NCBI GenBank assembly: GCA_009379845.1
Contig: WHSZ01000014.1
Coordinates: 36,472-100,471 of the forward strand
DNA from: Pseudonocardiaceae bacterium
Lineage (GTDB): Bacteria; Actinomycetota; Actinomycetes; Mycobacteriales; Pseudonocardiaceae
DNA: 64,000 bases
Reading direction: 5' to 3'
In this document: piece after piece, positions 10,071 through 19,675 of the stretch
How the letters are laid out: each line of letters begins with the position of its first letter
How positions within the stretch are numbered: the stretch's first letter is position 1
Translations under genes and position numbers: made by a program
The notes under the pieces: generated by a model
The model's database searches: none
What the model was told of the DNA's origin: nothing
The model's input: the letters and a program-made list of their open reading frames with translations, nothing else

Positions 10071-10754
10071 CTACTCCTGTCCACTCGTGACGGTTGGGGC
10101 GAGCCGGTCCACCCGGTCGGCCAGCTCGCGAAACGCGTCCTCGAACGCCGTCTTGGTGCCAACACGGGCCGGGTCGGGCACCGACCAGTGCAACCGCTGC
10201 ACCGCCGGGTCCAGGTCCTCGTGCGCGTTGTCGCACACCGCCACCACAAGGTCACGCGCCCGCAGCACCTCGTCGACATGCGCGGTTCTGGCCCGCGCCA
10301 GTGACATGCGATGCGCCTTCGCGGTCGCCATCGCCAGCGGATGCACCCGCTCCGCCGGCTCGATCCCCGCGGACGCGACGGGTACCCGACTTCGCCGCTT
10401 CCACAACGCGGCCGCCAACTGTGACCGCGCCGAATTCCGTGAGCACACGAACACCACCCGCGGAGCACGCCGATGCCCCACCGGCAGCAGCCCGCCCAAC
10501 ACCGACGGCACCAGCCGCAGGTACGTCCGCCGGCGGTCTCCCTCGGACCGGAGCCGTTCCACGACTCCGGCCTGCTCGAGCAGCTTGACGTGATGCGCGA
10601 GCAGGTTGCTCGACAACCCCAGCTCGCCACCGACCTCGCTCGGCGCGGCATCACCGAGAACGAGGCGGTCCACGATCGCCAACCGCGCAGGGTCACCCAG
10701 CGCCGCATGCACCTGCGCACGCCGGGCGACCTGGCTAAGTAAGTCAGTAATCAT
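10071..10754 (-). CDS. ArsR-type HTH regulator fused to LMW phosphatase-like (arsenate reductase-like) domain
   Basis: HTH: ALGDPARLAIVDRLVLGDAAPSEVGGELGLSSNLLAHHVKLLEQAGVVERLRSEGDRRRTYLRL; then VVFVCSRNSARSQLAAALWKR. Start MITDLLSQVARR. Confidence 0.85.
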   Translation of the reverse strand: MITDLLSQVARRAQVHAALGDPARLAIVDRLVLGDAAPSEVGGELGLSSNLLAHHVKLLEQAGVVERLRSEGDRRRTYLRLVPSVLGGLLPVGHRRAPRVVFVCSRNSARSQLAAALWKRRSRVPVASAGIEPAERVHPLAMATAKAHRMSLARARTAHVDEVLRARDLVVAVCDNAHEDLDPAVQRLHWSVPDPARVGTKTAFEDAFRELADRVDRLAPTVTSGQE

Positions 10755-10775
10755 TGAGTCAATGATTACTGACTT
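10741..10775. promoter_or_regulatory. 35-bp perfect palindrome overlapping arsR start codon (putative ArsR operator)
   Basis: AAGTCAGTAATCATTGA-G-TCAATGATTACTGACTT, 17-bp arms; start codon complement at 10752-10754. Confidence 0.8.
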
Positions 10776-11055
10776 AAATTCAGAAGTCAACCGGCAGCCA
10801 AGGTCGCATGGTCCCAAGTCCACCGAGCCAACTCAGCGAAGGCGCCGCTCATCGAGCAGATCCGTCAGCCACAGTTCGCCCGGCCAGCGCTGGCCGGGCG
10901 CGGATACTCCGAACAGGAACATTTCCCCGTCCCGCCCGGCGTCCCGGCCGAGCGGGAAAGCCGACACCCGTGCCCGCACGTGGCTGGATCGGGCGAAGTC
11001 CGGCCACACTGTTCTTGATGGTGGTGTGGGCAGGCAGAGCGAGAGGGCGGCTTCG

Positions 11056-11776
11056 ATGCCACTGGAGATCGAACACCGGTCGTCGGATTCGCCGTACATC
11101 GAGCGTGTGTGGCGAAGCCGTAGCCACCAGGTCGACCAGATGATGGCGGTCGCGACCCCGCGCTGGGCGCTGGTCTTTCTGGGAGCAGTCCGGTCAGATG
11201 TACGCCGTCGTCAAGGGGCCGGAGTCGCGGGCGGGCCACGCACCGGTACCGGAGGAAGCCAGTTTCTTCGGCATCGACTTCGCACTCGGCACGACGATGC
11301 CGCATCTCCCGATCAGCCGGGTCGTCGACGGCGACGCGGCGATACCGGACGCAACGCACCGATCGTTCCGGCTGGCCGGCTCCTCGTGGCACATCCCCGA
11401 CTACGACAACGCCGAGGCGTTCGTCCGGCGGCTCGTACGCGAGGAGATCGTCGTACCTGACCGCCTGGTCACCGAGGTGGCGCGGGGCGCGGCCCTGGCG
11501 GTGTCCGAGCGCACCGTCCAACGGCATTTCCTGGCAGCCACCGGGCTCCCGCACGGGGCGGTCCGGCAGATCGATCGCGCCCGGCACGCCGCGCTGCGGC
11601 TCAAGGAAGGCATGCCGATCCGAGACGTCGTCGACCGGCTCGGCTTTTACGATCAGCCGCACTTGACGCGATCGATGCGCCGGTACGTCGGGCGCGGCCC
11701 GGCCGATCTCAGGGGTGCCGATCAAGTCGAACCCCTGTCGCTTCTGTACAAGACCGGACCCGAGCCGCGCGTCTAA
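11056..11776 (+). pseudogene. AraC-family regulator disrupted by a 1-nt frameshift near 11180
   Basis: MPLEIEHRSSDSPYIERVWRSRSHQVDQMMAVATPRWALVF continues as WEQSGQMYAVVKGPESRAG... in the +1 frame; C-terminal HTH SERTVQRHFLAATGLPHGAVRQIDRARHAALRL. Confidence 0.7.
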
Positions 11777-11811
11777 GCTCCCAGTTTGGATCCGACTCCC
11801 GAGGAGCAGCA

Positions 11812-12372
11812 GTGGGCAAGATCGTGTCGAGTTTCTTCATCGCGCTGGACGGTGTCGTCGAACAGCCTGACCAGTGGCACTTCCCGTACTTCGACGACGA
11901 GATGGGCGCCGCTATCGGCGAGGGGATGGCGTCATGCGCCGCCTTCCTCATGGGCCGCACGATGTACGACGAGTGGTCGACCTACTGGCCGTCGATAGCA
12001 GAGGACTCCGAGGAAGCCGAGATCGCCGCGTTCTTCAACAACATCCGGAAGTACGTCATCTCCAACTCGCTCACCGAAGCGAAATGGCAGGAAAGCACGA
12101 TCATCTCCGGCGACATCGAGACGAAGGTGCGGCGGCTCAAGGACGAGACCGACGGCAACATCAACATGTCGGGAAGCGCCAAGACCGTCCGGTGGCTGCT
12201 GGCCCACGGGCTGGTCGACGAACTCGAGCTGATGGTCCACCCGATCGTCGTCGGGAAGGGACAGCGACTGTTCAACGAGCAGCTGCCGGCCGTGCCGCTG
12301 AAGCTGCTGAGCAGCAAGACCTTCGGCTCCGGCGTGCTGCACCTGCGCTACGGCCCGGACACCGCGAAGTAA
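11812..12372 (+). CDS. Dihydrofolate reductase family protein (RibD C-terminal domain)
   Basis: MGKIVSSFFIALDGVVEQPDQWHFPYFDDEMGAAI...FLMGRTMYDEW...MSGSAKTVRWLLAHGLVDELELMVHPIVVGKGQRLF. Confidence 0.85.
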   Translation: MGKIVSSFFIALDGVVEQPDQWHFPYFDDEMGAAIGEGMASCAAFLMGRTMYDEWSTYWPSIAEDSEEAEIAAFFNNIRKYVISNSLTEAKWQESTIISGDIETKVRRLKDETDGNINMSGSAKTVRWLLAHGLVDELELMVHPIVVGKGQRLFNEQLPAVPLKLLSSKTFGSGVLHLRYGPDTAK

Positions 12373-12472
12373 CTCTTGTCATCGCTGTTTCGTCGTAGCG
12401 ATCGGACCGGTTCGTTTCGGGCACGAATTCATCCCTCGCTGTCGGACGGAAGAACCGCGATACTGGCTGGCG

Positions 12473-12709
12473 ATGACGGGATGGCTCACGGTTGGCGTGG
12501 TCGCGGGGGCTGTGCTTGTCATGTTGATGGTCGTGCTGGTTGGGGTGTTGTGGCGGTATGTGCGGCGGGCACGCAGGCCGCAGCTCTATACGGCCGTCCG
12601 TCCGGGGCCGGATCAGGTGCGGTGGGCGCTGGTGAAGGTGGATCCGGAGCGGGTGGCGGATCGTGACGAGCGGCTGGATACCGATCATGACCCGCCTGGG
12701 CTGGGCTAG
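12473..12709 (+). CDS. Small single-TM hypothetical protein
   Basis: MTGWLTVGVVAGAVLVMLMVVLVGVLWRYVRRARRPQLY; ORF plus hydrophobic segment only. Confidence 0.45.
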   Translation: MTGWLTVGVVAGAVLVMLMVVLVGVLWRYVRRARRPQLYTAVRPGPDQVRWALVKVDPERVADRDERLDTDHDPPGLG

Positions 12710-12806
12710 GGACCGTCGTCAAACCAACCTTGAGCGCTGAGTCACGAGTGCCGTAGCATATCGAATATCGATAGATTTCCATCGCGGCTCGATCGAAGGA
12801 GAGACG

Positions 12807-13286
12807 ATGGGAAAGCTGACAGTGGTCGCACTGCGCGCGGTGCTCGTGGTGCTGCTCGCCGGCTCGGTGTTCGTGCAGGCGGTGCTGGTGCCGCTGCTGG
12901 CGATCGACCTCAGGGGGTTCAGCCTGCGCACGCCGTTCCTGGTGGTCACGATCTTGGGAGTCGTGACGGCCCAGGTCGTCCTCGTTTGCGTGTGGCGGCT
13001 GATAACGATGGTGCGACGCGGGACCGTGTTCTCGCACGCGACCTTCCGGTACGTGCACGTCGTGATCGGCGCGATCGTGGCGGCCGCCCTCCTGATGTTC
13101 GCGCTCGCGGTCATCCTGGCGCCTGGCAACACCGCCCCGGGCATCGTTCTGCTGATTTGCGGGGCAAGCGTGGCAATCCTGGGGGTCGCGCTCGTCGTGC
13201 TCGTGCTGCGGATGCTGCTCGCTCAGGCTATCGAGCGCGATCACGAGGCGGCGCAGCTGCAGGCCGAGCTGGAAGAGGTGATCTGA
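12807..13286 (+). CDS. DUF2975 family membrane protein
   Basis: Four hydrophobic segments; precedes and overlaps a YozG-like HTH gene, a common pairing. Confidence 0.75.
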   Translation: MGKLTVVALRAVLVVLLAGSVFVQAVLVPLLAIDLRGFSLRTPFLVVTILGVVTAQVVLVCVWRLITMVRRGTVFSHATFRYVHVVIGAIVAAALLMFALAVILAPGNTAPGIVLLICGASVAILGVALVVLVLRMLLAQAIERDHEAAQLQAELEEVI

Positions 13287-13636
13287 TGCCGATCGCCGTC
13301 GACATCGACGTGATGCTGGCCAAGCGGAAGATGTCGGTTGGCGGGCTCGCGGACCGCGTCGGGATCACGCCCGCCAACCTGGCGGTGCTGAAGAACGGCC
13401 GCGCCAAGGCAGTGCGGTTCACGACGCTCGCCGCGCTCTGCGAGGTGCTCGAGTGCCAACCGGGAGACCTGCTTCGCTGGCAGGCTACCGACGCCGCCGA
13501 CGCCAATGACCCCAGCGATGGGAACGACGCCGACGGTGGGCCCCGTCAGCCCTCGGCGGCGGTGGCCGGCGCCGACCCGTCGCGGACCTCGGGTTTCCCG
13601 GATCCCGACCGGTCGATGCGCGACCCCGCCCCGTAG
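13286..13636 (+). CDS. YozG/Cro-type HTH regulator
   Basis: MPIAVDIDVMLAKRKMSVGGLADRVGITPANLAVLKNGRAKAVRFTTLAALCEVLECQPGDLLRW. Confidence 0.85.
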   Translation: MPIAVDIDVMLAKRKMSVGGLADRVGITPANLAVLKNGRAKAVRFTTLAALCEVLECQPGDLLRWQATDAADANDPSDGNDADGGPRQPSAAVAGADPSRTSGFPDPDRSMRDPAP

Positions 13637-13731
13637 GCCGCCACACGGACCTGCAGCCCGGTCGGTCGGGTCGGCAGGGCCCCTCCGGCATGCCGTTTCG
13701 TGCCGCCGTCGTGATCGGCGCCCGCGGCCTG

Positions 13732-14607
13732 TCAGTGGGTGTCCAGTAGTTCCTTGAGTTTCTCGGCGAACGCGGCCGGTTCGCCCGGCATGCCGTACTC
13801 GTCGCCCAGGAAACCACCGTGGTGGCTGGGGAACATGACGAGCTCGGAGCCGAGGCGGTCGGCGATCTCGCGTGATGCCCGCGCGGTCATCTGGCCTTCG
13901 GATTCCGTGCCCGCGGCCAGGTGGATCGTCGTGGATGCTGCCGTCAGGGCGTCGAAGTCATGCTCGTAGGTGGGGACGGTGAGCATGGCGATGCCCAGCA
14001 GTGGGTCGTCTCGGCTACCGTCGTCCTCGCTTGGCAGCCCGAACTGGGCGGGGTCCGGCGCGGGCAGCTCGGACCAGTCCTTGGGCAGTTCACCGGTGTG
14101 GCTGGTCAGCGCGATGAACTTGGCCATGGCCGCACCCATGCCGTCGCGCTGGTATGTCTCGTGGATGTCGCGGCAAGCCGTCTCGAGTTGCTCGCGGTCG
14201 GGCAGCACCGACACGGAGGGTGGTTCGTGCGCGACGAGGATCCGCACCTGCTCGGGGTGGGCGGCGACCAGGGCAAGCGCGTTGATCGCGCCGCCGCTGC
14301 TGCCGAAGATGTTCACCTTCGGCAGGCCCAGGTCGTTGATCACGCGGTGCACGTCGTCGGCGTGCACGTCCGGCGTGACCTCGGAGTCGTCGGTTCGCTC
14401 GCTGCGGCCGGTGTGGCGCGGGTCGTAGGTCACCACGGGCCGGTCGGTGAGGTAGCCGGCCAGCGTGCCGAACCCGGTCGCGTCCATCGGCGAGCCGATC
14501 AGGAGCACGGCGCGTTCGGCGGCACCGGTTGCGGACAGGTCACCGCGGATGTCGTACCGCAGACGCGCGCCCGGTACGTCGAGGACGCGGGTTTCGATGT
14601 CGGGCAT
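13732..14607 (-). CDS. Alpha/beta hydrolase
   Basis: PVVTYDPRHTGRS, nucleophile elbow NIFGSSGGAINALAL, C-terminal PSHHGGF. Confidence 0.8.
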   Translation of the reverse strand: MPDIETRVLDVPGARLRYDIRGDLSATGAAERAVLLIGSPMDATGFGTLAGYLTDRPVVTYDPRHTGRSERTDDSEVTPDVHADDVHRVINDLGLPKVNIFGSSGGAINALALVAAHPEQVRILVAHEPPSVSVLPDREQLETACRDIHETYQRDGMGAAMAKFIALTSHTGELPKDWSELPAPDPAQFGLPSEDDGSRDDPLLGIAMLTVPTYEHDFDALTAASTTIHLAAGTESEGQMTARASREIADRLGSELVMFPSHHGGFLGDEYGMPGEPAAFAEKLKELLDTH

Positions 14608-14906
14608 AGGGCTCCTTCGGGTATGCGCCAGTCATCTACTCAGACCGCGCGGCGGCGCGGAACTCATCGCGCGAGTCCATCGCACTAGAGAAGTCGTCCT
14701 ACGCTCAGCATCCACTACGGCCGCTCCCGGAATCGGGGCGAACTCGAGGATCCCGGCTTCATGTCCGGCGGTCCCGATCTCGCGCCGATCTGCCGATTTA
14801 GCCGACCGAGTCCGTTGAGGATTCCGGAGCGCGGCGACGCTGGACTTGCACGGTACGTTGGTCCGCCAGGTGGCGGGTGCTCTCGCCGGCCTCGCCGCAC
14901 CGGGTC

Positions 14907-14976
14907 GGCGCCGCGGGACGAGCGCCGCGGGACGAGCGCCGCGGGACGAGCGCCGCGGGACGAGCGCCGCGGGACG
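14907..14976. repeat. Tandem repeat, 5 perfect copies of 14-mer GCGCCGCGGGACGA
   Basis: Read directly from sequence: (gcgccgcgggacga)x5. Confidence 0.97.
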
Positions 14977-15053
14977 AGCGACGCCGCGATGCGGGCAGCC
15001 GGCTTGGCGTACCGCAGAAATTTTCCGGATCCGATGCGCGGTGGATGTCGATT

Positions 15054-15418
15054 CCAAACTGGCTGTAGGCGGCATTTTGGGGCACGGCGTGAGCGCGGCT
15101 GGCAAGGAGGCTTTCTCGCGGATTCTGGCCGCGGAGCTGGCACCCAGCAACGTCCGGGTCATCGGCATCCGTCCACATGCGACCGTCGATGCGCCGGCAG
15201 CTGGTTCCTTCACCAAGGACCTCTTCAAGCAAACCGCGGCAGCGGCCGGGCAGTCGGTCCAGGAATTTCTCGAAGGCGGGCTGGCGAAGGGGACGCTTCT
15301 GAAAAGGTTGCCCACGCTGTCTGAAATAGCCGAGACGGCCGCGTTCCTGGCTTCAGATCGAGTTGGAGCCATGACCGGAACGATCGCCAATCTGTCCGGC
15401 GGCGCACTTGTCGACTGA
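15054..15418 (+). pseudogene. C-terminal remnant of a short-chain dehydrogenase/reductase
   Basis: GVSAAGKEAFSRILAAELAPSNVRVIGIRPHATVDA...PTLSEIAETAAFLASDRVGAMTGTIANLSGGALVD is an SDR C-terminus; no Rossmann N-terminus upstream, which is occupied by the 14-mer repeat. Confidence 0.7.
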
Positions 15419-15631
15419 GTTTCGGGGTTTGCGGTGTGGCCGTAGTTAGAACAGTCTCCGGGCCCTGCGGTGGCTCATCGGGCCACTCCCCGGCCCACGT
15501 GGCGGCTCGGGGCGACGGTGCCCCCAGGGGCAGCCGGATGAGTTGCGGCTCACGCATCGATGCTCGATCGGGCCATTACTGCCATAGTGTTGCAATAACG
15601 CGTCCCTGCAATAACTGGCGAGAGGAAGATC

Positions 15632-16441
15632 GTGCACCGTTCGGGCGTTCACCACGATGACTTGGCGTTGGACGGCGCCGTGGTCCTCCATGCGGCGTTC
15701 ACACCCACGGAGGTAACCCGCCTTCGGATGGGGGTGGAGGCGGCCGTCGAGCGCATCACGCGGTGTGCGCGGTCCGAGCCGGAGCCGGTGGCCACGAGCC
15801 AGTCGAGCCAGGGGCACCGCCTGCAAACCGTGCACGGCACGTCGATTCATTGGGAGCCGGACACCAGCCGGCCAACGGTGCGGAATCTCCGGCCGGTAAC
15901 GCACTTGGATGCGCGTCTCACGCAACTCTGGGACGAGCCACGCCTGACCCGACCGGCAGCCGATCTTCTCGGGGTGCCCGAGGTTGGCCCGCTCACCTCG
16001 AAGATCAGCTTCAAGCGGGCCGGGGTGGGCTCGGAGTTCATCTGGCATCAGGACTACACGTTCCTCCAGCGCTTCCTGGGAACCGCCGCACGGGAAGCCG
16101 TGACCGCCATGGTGTTGCTCGACGACGCGGATGCGGACAACGGAGCGCTGACCCTGGTTCCGGGGAGCCACCTCGCCGGGCCGCGGCCCGACGGCGAGCC
16201 ACCGAACGCCGCCGACGCGCCACCGGTCACCATCGAGGCGGCGGCGGGATCGGTGCTGCTGTTCCCGACCCTGATGCTGCACAGCTCGGGGCCGAATCGA
16301 TCCGAACGAGACCGCCGGGCGCTGCTCCTCCTCTACCAGCCCGCGGGCCGTCCCAACCTCGACGAAACCCACTCACGGGTGGCCGAGACGGGCGGCGGCG
16401 ACCAGGTCACGAGCACCGCGGGATTCGGGAGCGGTGAGTAG
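15632..16441 (+). CDS. Phytanoyl-CoA dioxygenase (PhyH)-like Fe(II)/2OG oxygenase
   Basis: FIWHQDYTFLQRF (HxD), DNGALTLVPGSHLAG, SVLLFPTLMLHSSGPNRSERDRRALLLLYQP. Confidence 0.8.
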   Translation: MHRSGVHHDDLALDGAVVLHAAFTPTEVTRLRMGVEAAVERITRCARSEPEPVATSQSSQGHRLQTVHGTSIHWEPDTSRPTVRNLRPVTHLDARLTQLWDEPRLTRPAADLLGVPEVGPLTSKISFKRAGVGSEFIWHQDYTFLQRFLGTAAREAVTAMVLLDDADADNGALTLVPGSHLAGPRPDGEPPNAADAPPVTIEAAAGSVLLFPTLMLHSSGPNRSERDRRALLLLYQPAGRPNLDETHSRVAETGGGDQVTSTAGFGSGE

Positions 16442-17935
16442 CCGGTAGGTGGATGCGGTTTCCACGCAGCGCCCGTCCTGCAGCAGGCAGATCTGATCCG
16501 CGATGCCCGAAATCGCGGCCAGATCGTGGCTGATCAGCATCAAGCTGATGTCCATCGTGGAGCGCGCATGCGCAAGGACGTCCAGCAGTTCGGCCTGGTT
16601 GACCAGATCCAACGACGCGGTGATCTCGTCGCACAGCAGCACGGCTGGACGTGCGAGTAGCGCCCTAGCCAACGCGGCACGCCGCAACTGCCCGCCGGAG
16701 AGCTCGAAGGGATGGCGGAGCAGCTGATCCGCTCGTAGGCCAAGTGATTCGCAGAGCTCGATTGCCTCGCGCCTGGCGTCCTCCCGTGCCATGCCGCGCA
16801 GCAGCCGTGCCGTCCTGGCCACCTGGACACCCACCGGCCGGTACTCGTCGAACGACGCACTGGCGTCCTGATGGACGTACTGCACCAGGCGCCGCTGCGC
16901 GGGTCCGCGTTGCCGCGCGGTCGCGGCCAGTGGTACGTCGCCGAGCAGCACCTGCCCGGTGCCCGGCCGGGTCAGTCCCGCCACGCATCGGGCCAGCGTG
17001 GTCTTGCCCGCACCGGAGCGACCGATGATCGCAAGGCACTGCCCGCCAGGGAGTACCAGGTTGATGTCGGCGAGCAGCTCGGTGCCGTCCGTGGCCCGCC
17101 GGCCGAGCCCGCGCACGACCAGATCACGCACGCCGTGCCTGGTACCGCGCGCGCCGGTTGGCCTGTCAAGCAACCGTGGTTCCGAGGCGAGCAGCCGCCG
17201 GCTGTGCGGCTGTGCGGGGGCGTGCAGCGGGCGGGTGCCAGGGCCGTGTTCGATCACCCGGCCGTCCTGCAGCACGATCACCTCATCGGCAAGCCGGCGG
17301 GCGAGCGCCAGGTCGTGGGTGAGCAGCACCAAGGCCGTGCCGGCGCCGACCAGCCCGGCCAGCATGTTGGTGACATCGGCTTTCGTCGTTGTGTCCAGCC
17401 CGGTGGTGGGTTCGTCCAGCACCAGGACCTCCGGCCGGGTGATCAGCGCCAGCGCCAGCGCCACCCGCTGCTGCTGCCCGCCGGAGAGCTGGTGCGGGTA
17501 GCGGCGCAGCAGCCACGGCTCGGCAGGCATCTGGGCCGCGTGCAGCGCCTCGGCAACCGCGGTGCGGCGGGCCGAACGGTGCCGGTGCCGCAGCCCCGCG
17601 TACTCCGCGAGCACGGACCCGATGCGGCGCACCGGATTCAGCACGGTCGCGGGGTGTTGCGGGAGATGCCCCAACACGCCGGCACGCGCCGCGCGGCGCC
17701 GCCGATCCGGTAGGCCGAGCAGTTCGGTGCCGTGTAACCGGACGCTGCCGGCCAGTTCGATACCGTGCCGGTACTCGCCGTGTAGCGCGAGCCCGAGCGT
17801 GGTCTTGCCGCTGCCGGACTCTCCGAGCACCGCGAGCACCCGCCCCGGAAAGATGCTCAGCTCGATTCCGTCCAGCAGGGTGTGGCCGGACGCGCGGGCA
17901 CGGAGGCCGGACGTGGCGAGGATGGCTTCGGTCAC
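16373..17935 (-). CDS. ABC transporter ATPase, two fused ATPase domains (peptide/nickel type)
   Basis: GESGSGKTTLGLAL, LSGGQQQRVALALALITRPEVLVLDEPTTGLD; second copy GRSGAGKTTLARCV, LSGGQLRRAALARALLARPAVLLCDEITASLD. GTG start overlaps upstream stop. Confidence 0.9.
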   Translation of the reverse strand: MTEAILATSGLRARASGHTLLDGIELSIFPGRVLAVLGESGSGKTTLGLALHGEYRHGIELAGSVRLHGTELLGLPDRRRRAARAGVLGHLPQHPATVLNPVRRIGSVLAEYAGLRHRHRSARRTAVAEALHAAQMPAEPWLLRRYPHQLSGGQQQRVALALALITRPEVLVLDEPTTGLDTTTKADVTNMLAGLVGAGTALVLLTHDLALARRLADEVIVLQDGRVIEHGPGTRPLHAPAQPHSRRLLASEPRLLDRPTGARGTRHGVRDLVVRGLGRRATDGTELLADINLVLPGGQCLAIIGRSGAGKTTLARCVAGLTRPGTGQVLLGDVPLAATARQRGPAQRRLVQYVHQDASASFDEYRPVGVQVARTARLLRGMAREDARREAIELCESLGLRADQLLRHPFELSGGQLRRAALARALLARPAVLLCDEITASLDLVNQAELLDVLAHARSTMDISLMLISHDLAAISGIADQICLLQDGRCVETASTYRLLTAPESRGARDLVAAARLGHP

Positions 17936-18735
17936 GCCGGCACCACCCGCCGGTTCGCCAGCGCCCGATCCACCACCAGATTGCCACCGGTACACAGCAC
18001 GACCAGCAGCGCGGCCGGGACGAGCACGGCGAGTGGCTGGATGAACACCGCCTCCCGATTACGTTCGATCAGCACCGCCCAGTCGCTTGTGGACGGTTCC
18101 AGCCCAAACCCGAGGAAGTTCGCCGAGGCGATCAGGTACAGCACCAGGATCAGCCGGCTGCCGGCGTCCACCAAGGTCGGCCCGAGCACCGTGCGGCCCA
18201 CGTAGCCGAGGTGGATCCGCCACCAGGGTTCGCCTTGCAGCGTCATGGCCTCCACCGCGGCACGGCATCCGGGCGCCAGCGCCGCACCTCGCACCAGTCG
18301 GACCACGGCGGGCAGCTGCAACGCCGCGGCGGTCACGATCAGCATGCCGGCGCCCTGCCGGCCGGTCGCCGCCAGCACCAGCAGCACGAGCAGGCCGGGC
18401 AGCGCGAGTAGCAAGTCCAGCACCCGCAGCAGCGCCTCGTCCAACCACCGGTGCCGCTGCCCGGCGGCCAGCAGCGCGAGCGGGACACCGGCGAGGTAAC
18501 ACAGCAGCAACGCCAGCCCGGCCAGCAGCAGGACCGAACGCCCGCCGGTGAGCACCAGCGCGAGCACGTCCCTGCCGAGCACGTCGGTGCCGAGCGGGTG
18601 CGCGTCGCTCGGTGGCCGCAGCGGAGCCGCCTCGGATCGCGGCGAACCGGCCACCAGCGGCCCGGCAAGGGCCGTGGCCACCGGTGCTGCCAGCAGCACC
18701 CAGCCGAGCACCGCGGTCGGCGACAACCGTTTCAC
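17932..18735 (-). CDS. ABC transporter permease (DppC/OppC type)
   Basis: HPLGTDVLGRDVLALVLTGGRSVLL...; hydrophobic; GTGA overlap with neighbours. Confidence 0.85.
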   Translation of the reverse strand: MKRLSPTAVLGWVLLAAPVATALAGPLVAGSPRSEAAPLRPPSDAHPLGTDVLGRDVLALVLTGGRSVLLLAGLALLLCYLAGVPLALLAAGQRHRWLDEALLRVLDLLLALPGLLVLLVLAATGRQGAGMLIVTAAALQLPAVVRLVRGAALAPGCRAAVEAMTLQGEPWWRIHLGYVGRTVLGPTLVDAGSRLILVLYLIASANFLGFGLEPSTSDWAVLIERNREAVFIQPLAVLVPAALLVVLCTGGNLVVDRALANRRVVPA

Positions 18736-19673
18736 GCCACCATCTCCCGCTGCGGTACCAGCCGTCGGGCGGCCAGATCCGCGAGTAGATTGATGGCCAC
18801 GGTGGTTGCCGCGAACACCAGCGCGTAGCCCTGTACGGCTGGCAGATCGCGAGCCTTGACCGCGTCGACGAACGCGGAACCCAAGCCCGGCAACGCGAAC
18901 AGCGCCTCCACCACGACTACACCGCCCAGCAGCCCATCCACGGTGCGGGCCAGCTGCTGCACCGCGGGCCGCACCGCGTTGGGCAGCACGTGCCTGGCAA
19001 GCACGGTGCGTTCCGGCAGGCCGAGCAGCCGCGCGTGGATCGCGTACTCCGCGCACGTCGCCTCCGCCACGCCGATCCGCACCTGCCGAGCCAGCGCGCA
19101 GAGCTGCTTACTCACCAGCACCGCGACCGGCAGCACCAGCACGGCCGGCTCGCTGGCCAACGACCAGCCGGAGAGGCCAGCCGCGGTGGCCGGCAACCAC
19201 CCCGCTTGCACGCACAGCAAACCGATCAGCAGCAGCCCGAGCGCGAACTCCGGTACCGAATTCAGCAGCACCGCGACGGAACTGAGCGCGCGATCGGTTC
19301 GCGACCCCTGCCGCATCCCGCTCGCCATCCCGATCCCCAATGCCAGCGGAATCACCAGCGTAAGCGTGAGAATCGTGAGCAGCGCGGTGGTCGCGACGCC
19401 GCGGGCCAGCTGGTCCGCGACGGGTTCCCCGGTCAGCAACGAGGTACCGAAGTCGCCGTGCAGCAGGCCGCCCGTCCAGTCCAGGAACCGCTCGTGCGCC
19501 GGCCGATCCAGCTGGAGTCGTTCGCGCAGCGCAGCCACCTGCTCGTCGGTAGCGTGCTCGCCCGCGATTACGATCGCGGTGTCACCTGGCAGTACCGCGG
19601 TCAGCGTGAACACCGCGGCCAGGACCGCGGCGATCTGTAGGACCGCGACCGCGAGCCGGGCAACCCGCGACAT
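18732..19673 (-). CDS. ABC transporter permease (DppB/OppB type)
   Basis: LPGDTAIVIAGEHATDEQVAALRERLQLDRPAHERFLDWTGGLLHGDFGTSLLTGEPV is classic for this family. Confidence 0.9.
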   Translation of the reverse strand: MSRVARLAVAVLQIAAVLAAVFTLTAVLPGDTAIVIAGEHATDEQVAALRERLQLDRPAHERFLDWTGGLLHGDFGTSLLTGEPVADQLARGVATTALLTILTLTLVIPLALGIGMASGMRQGSRTDRALSSVAVLLNSVPEFALGLLLIGLLCVQAGWLPATAAGLSGWSLASEPAVLVLPVAVLVSKQLCALARQVRIGVAEATCAEYAIHARLLGLPERTVLARHVLPNAVRPAVQQLARTVDGLLGGVVVVEALFALPGLGSAFVDAVKARDLPAVQGYALVFAATTVAINLLADLAARRLVPQREMVA

Positions 19674-19675
19674 GC

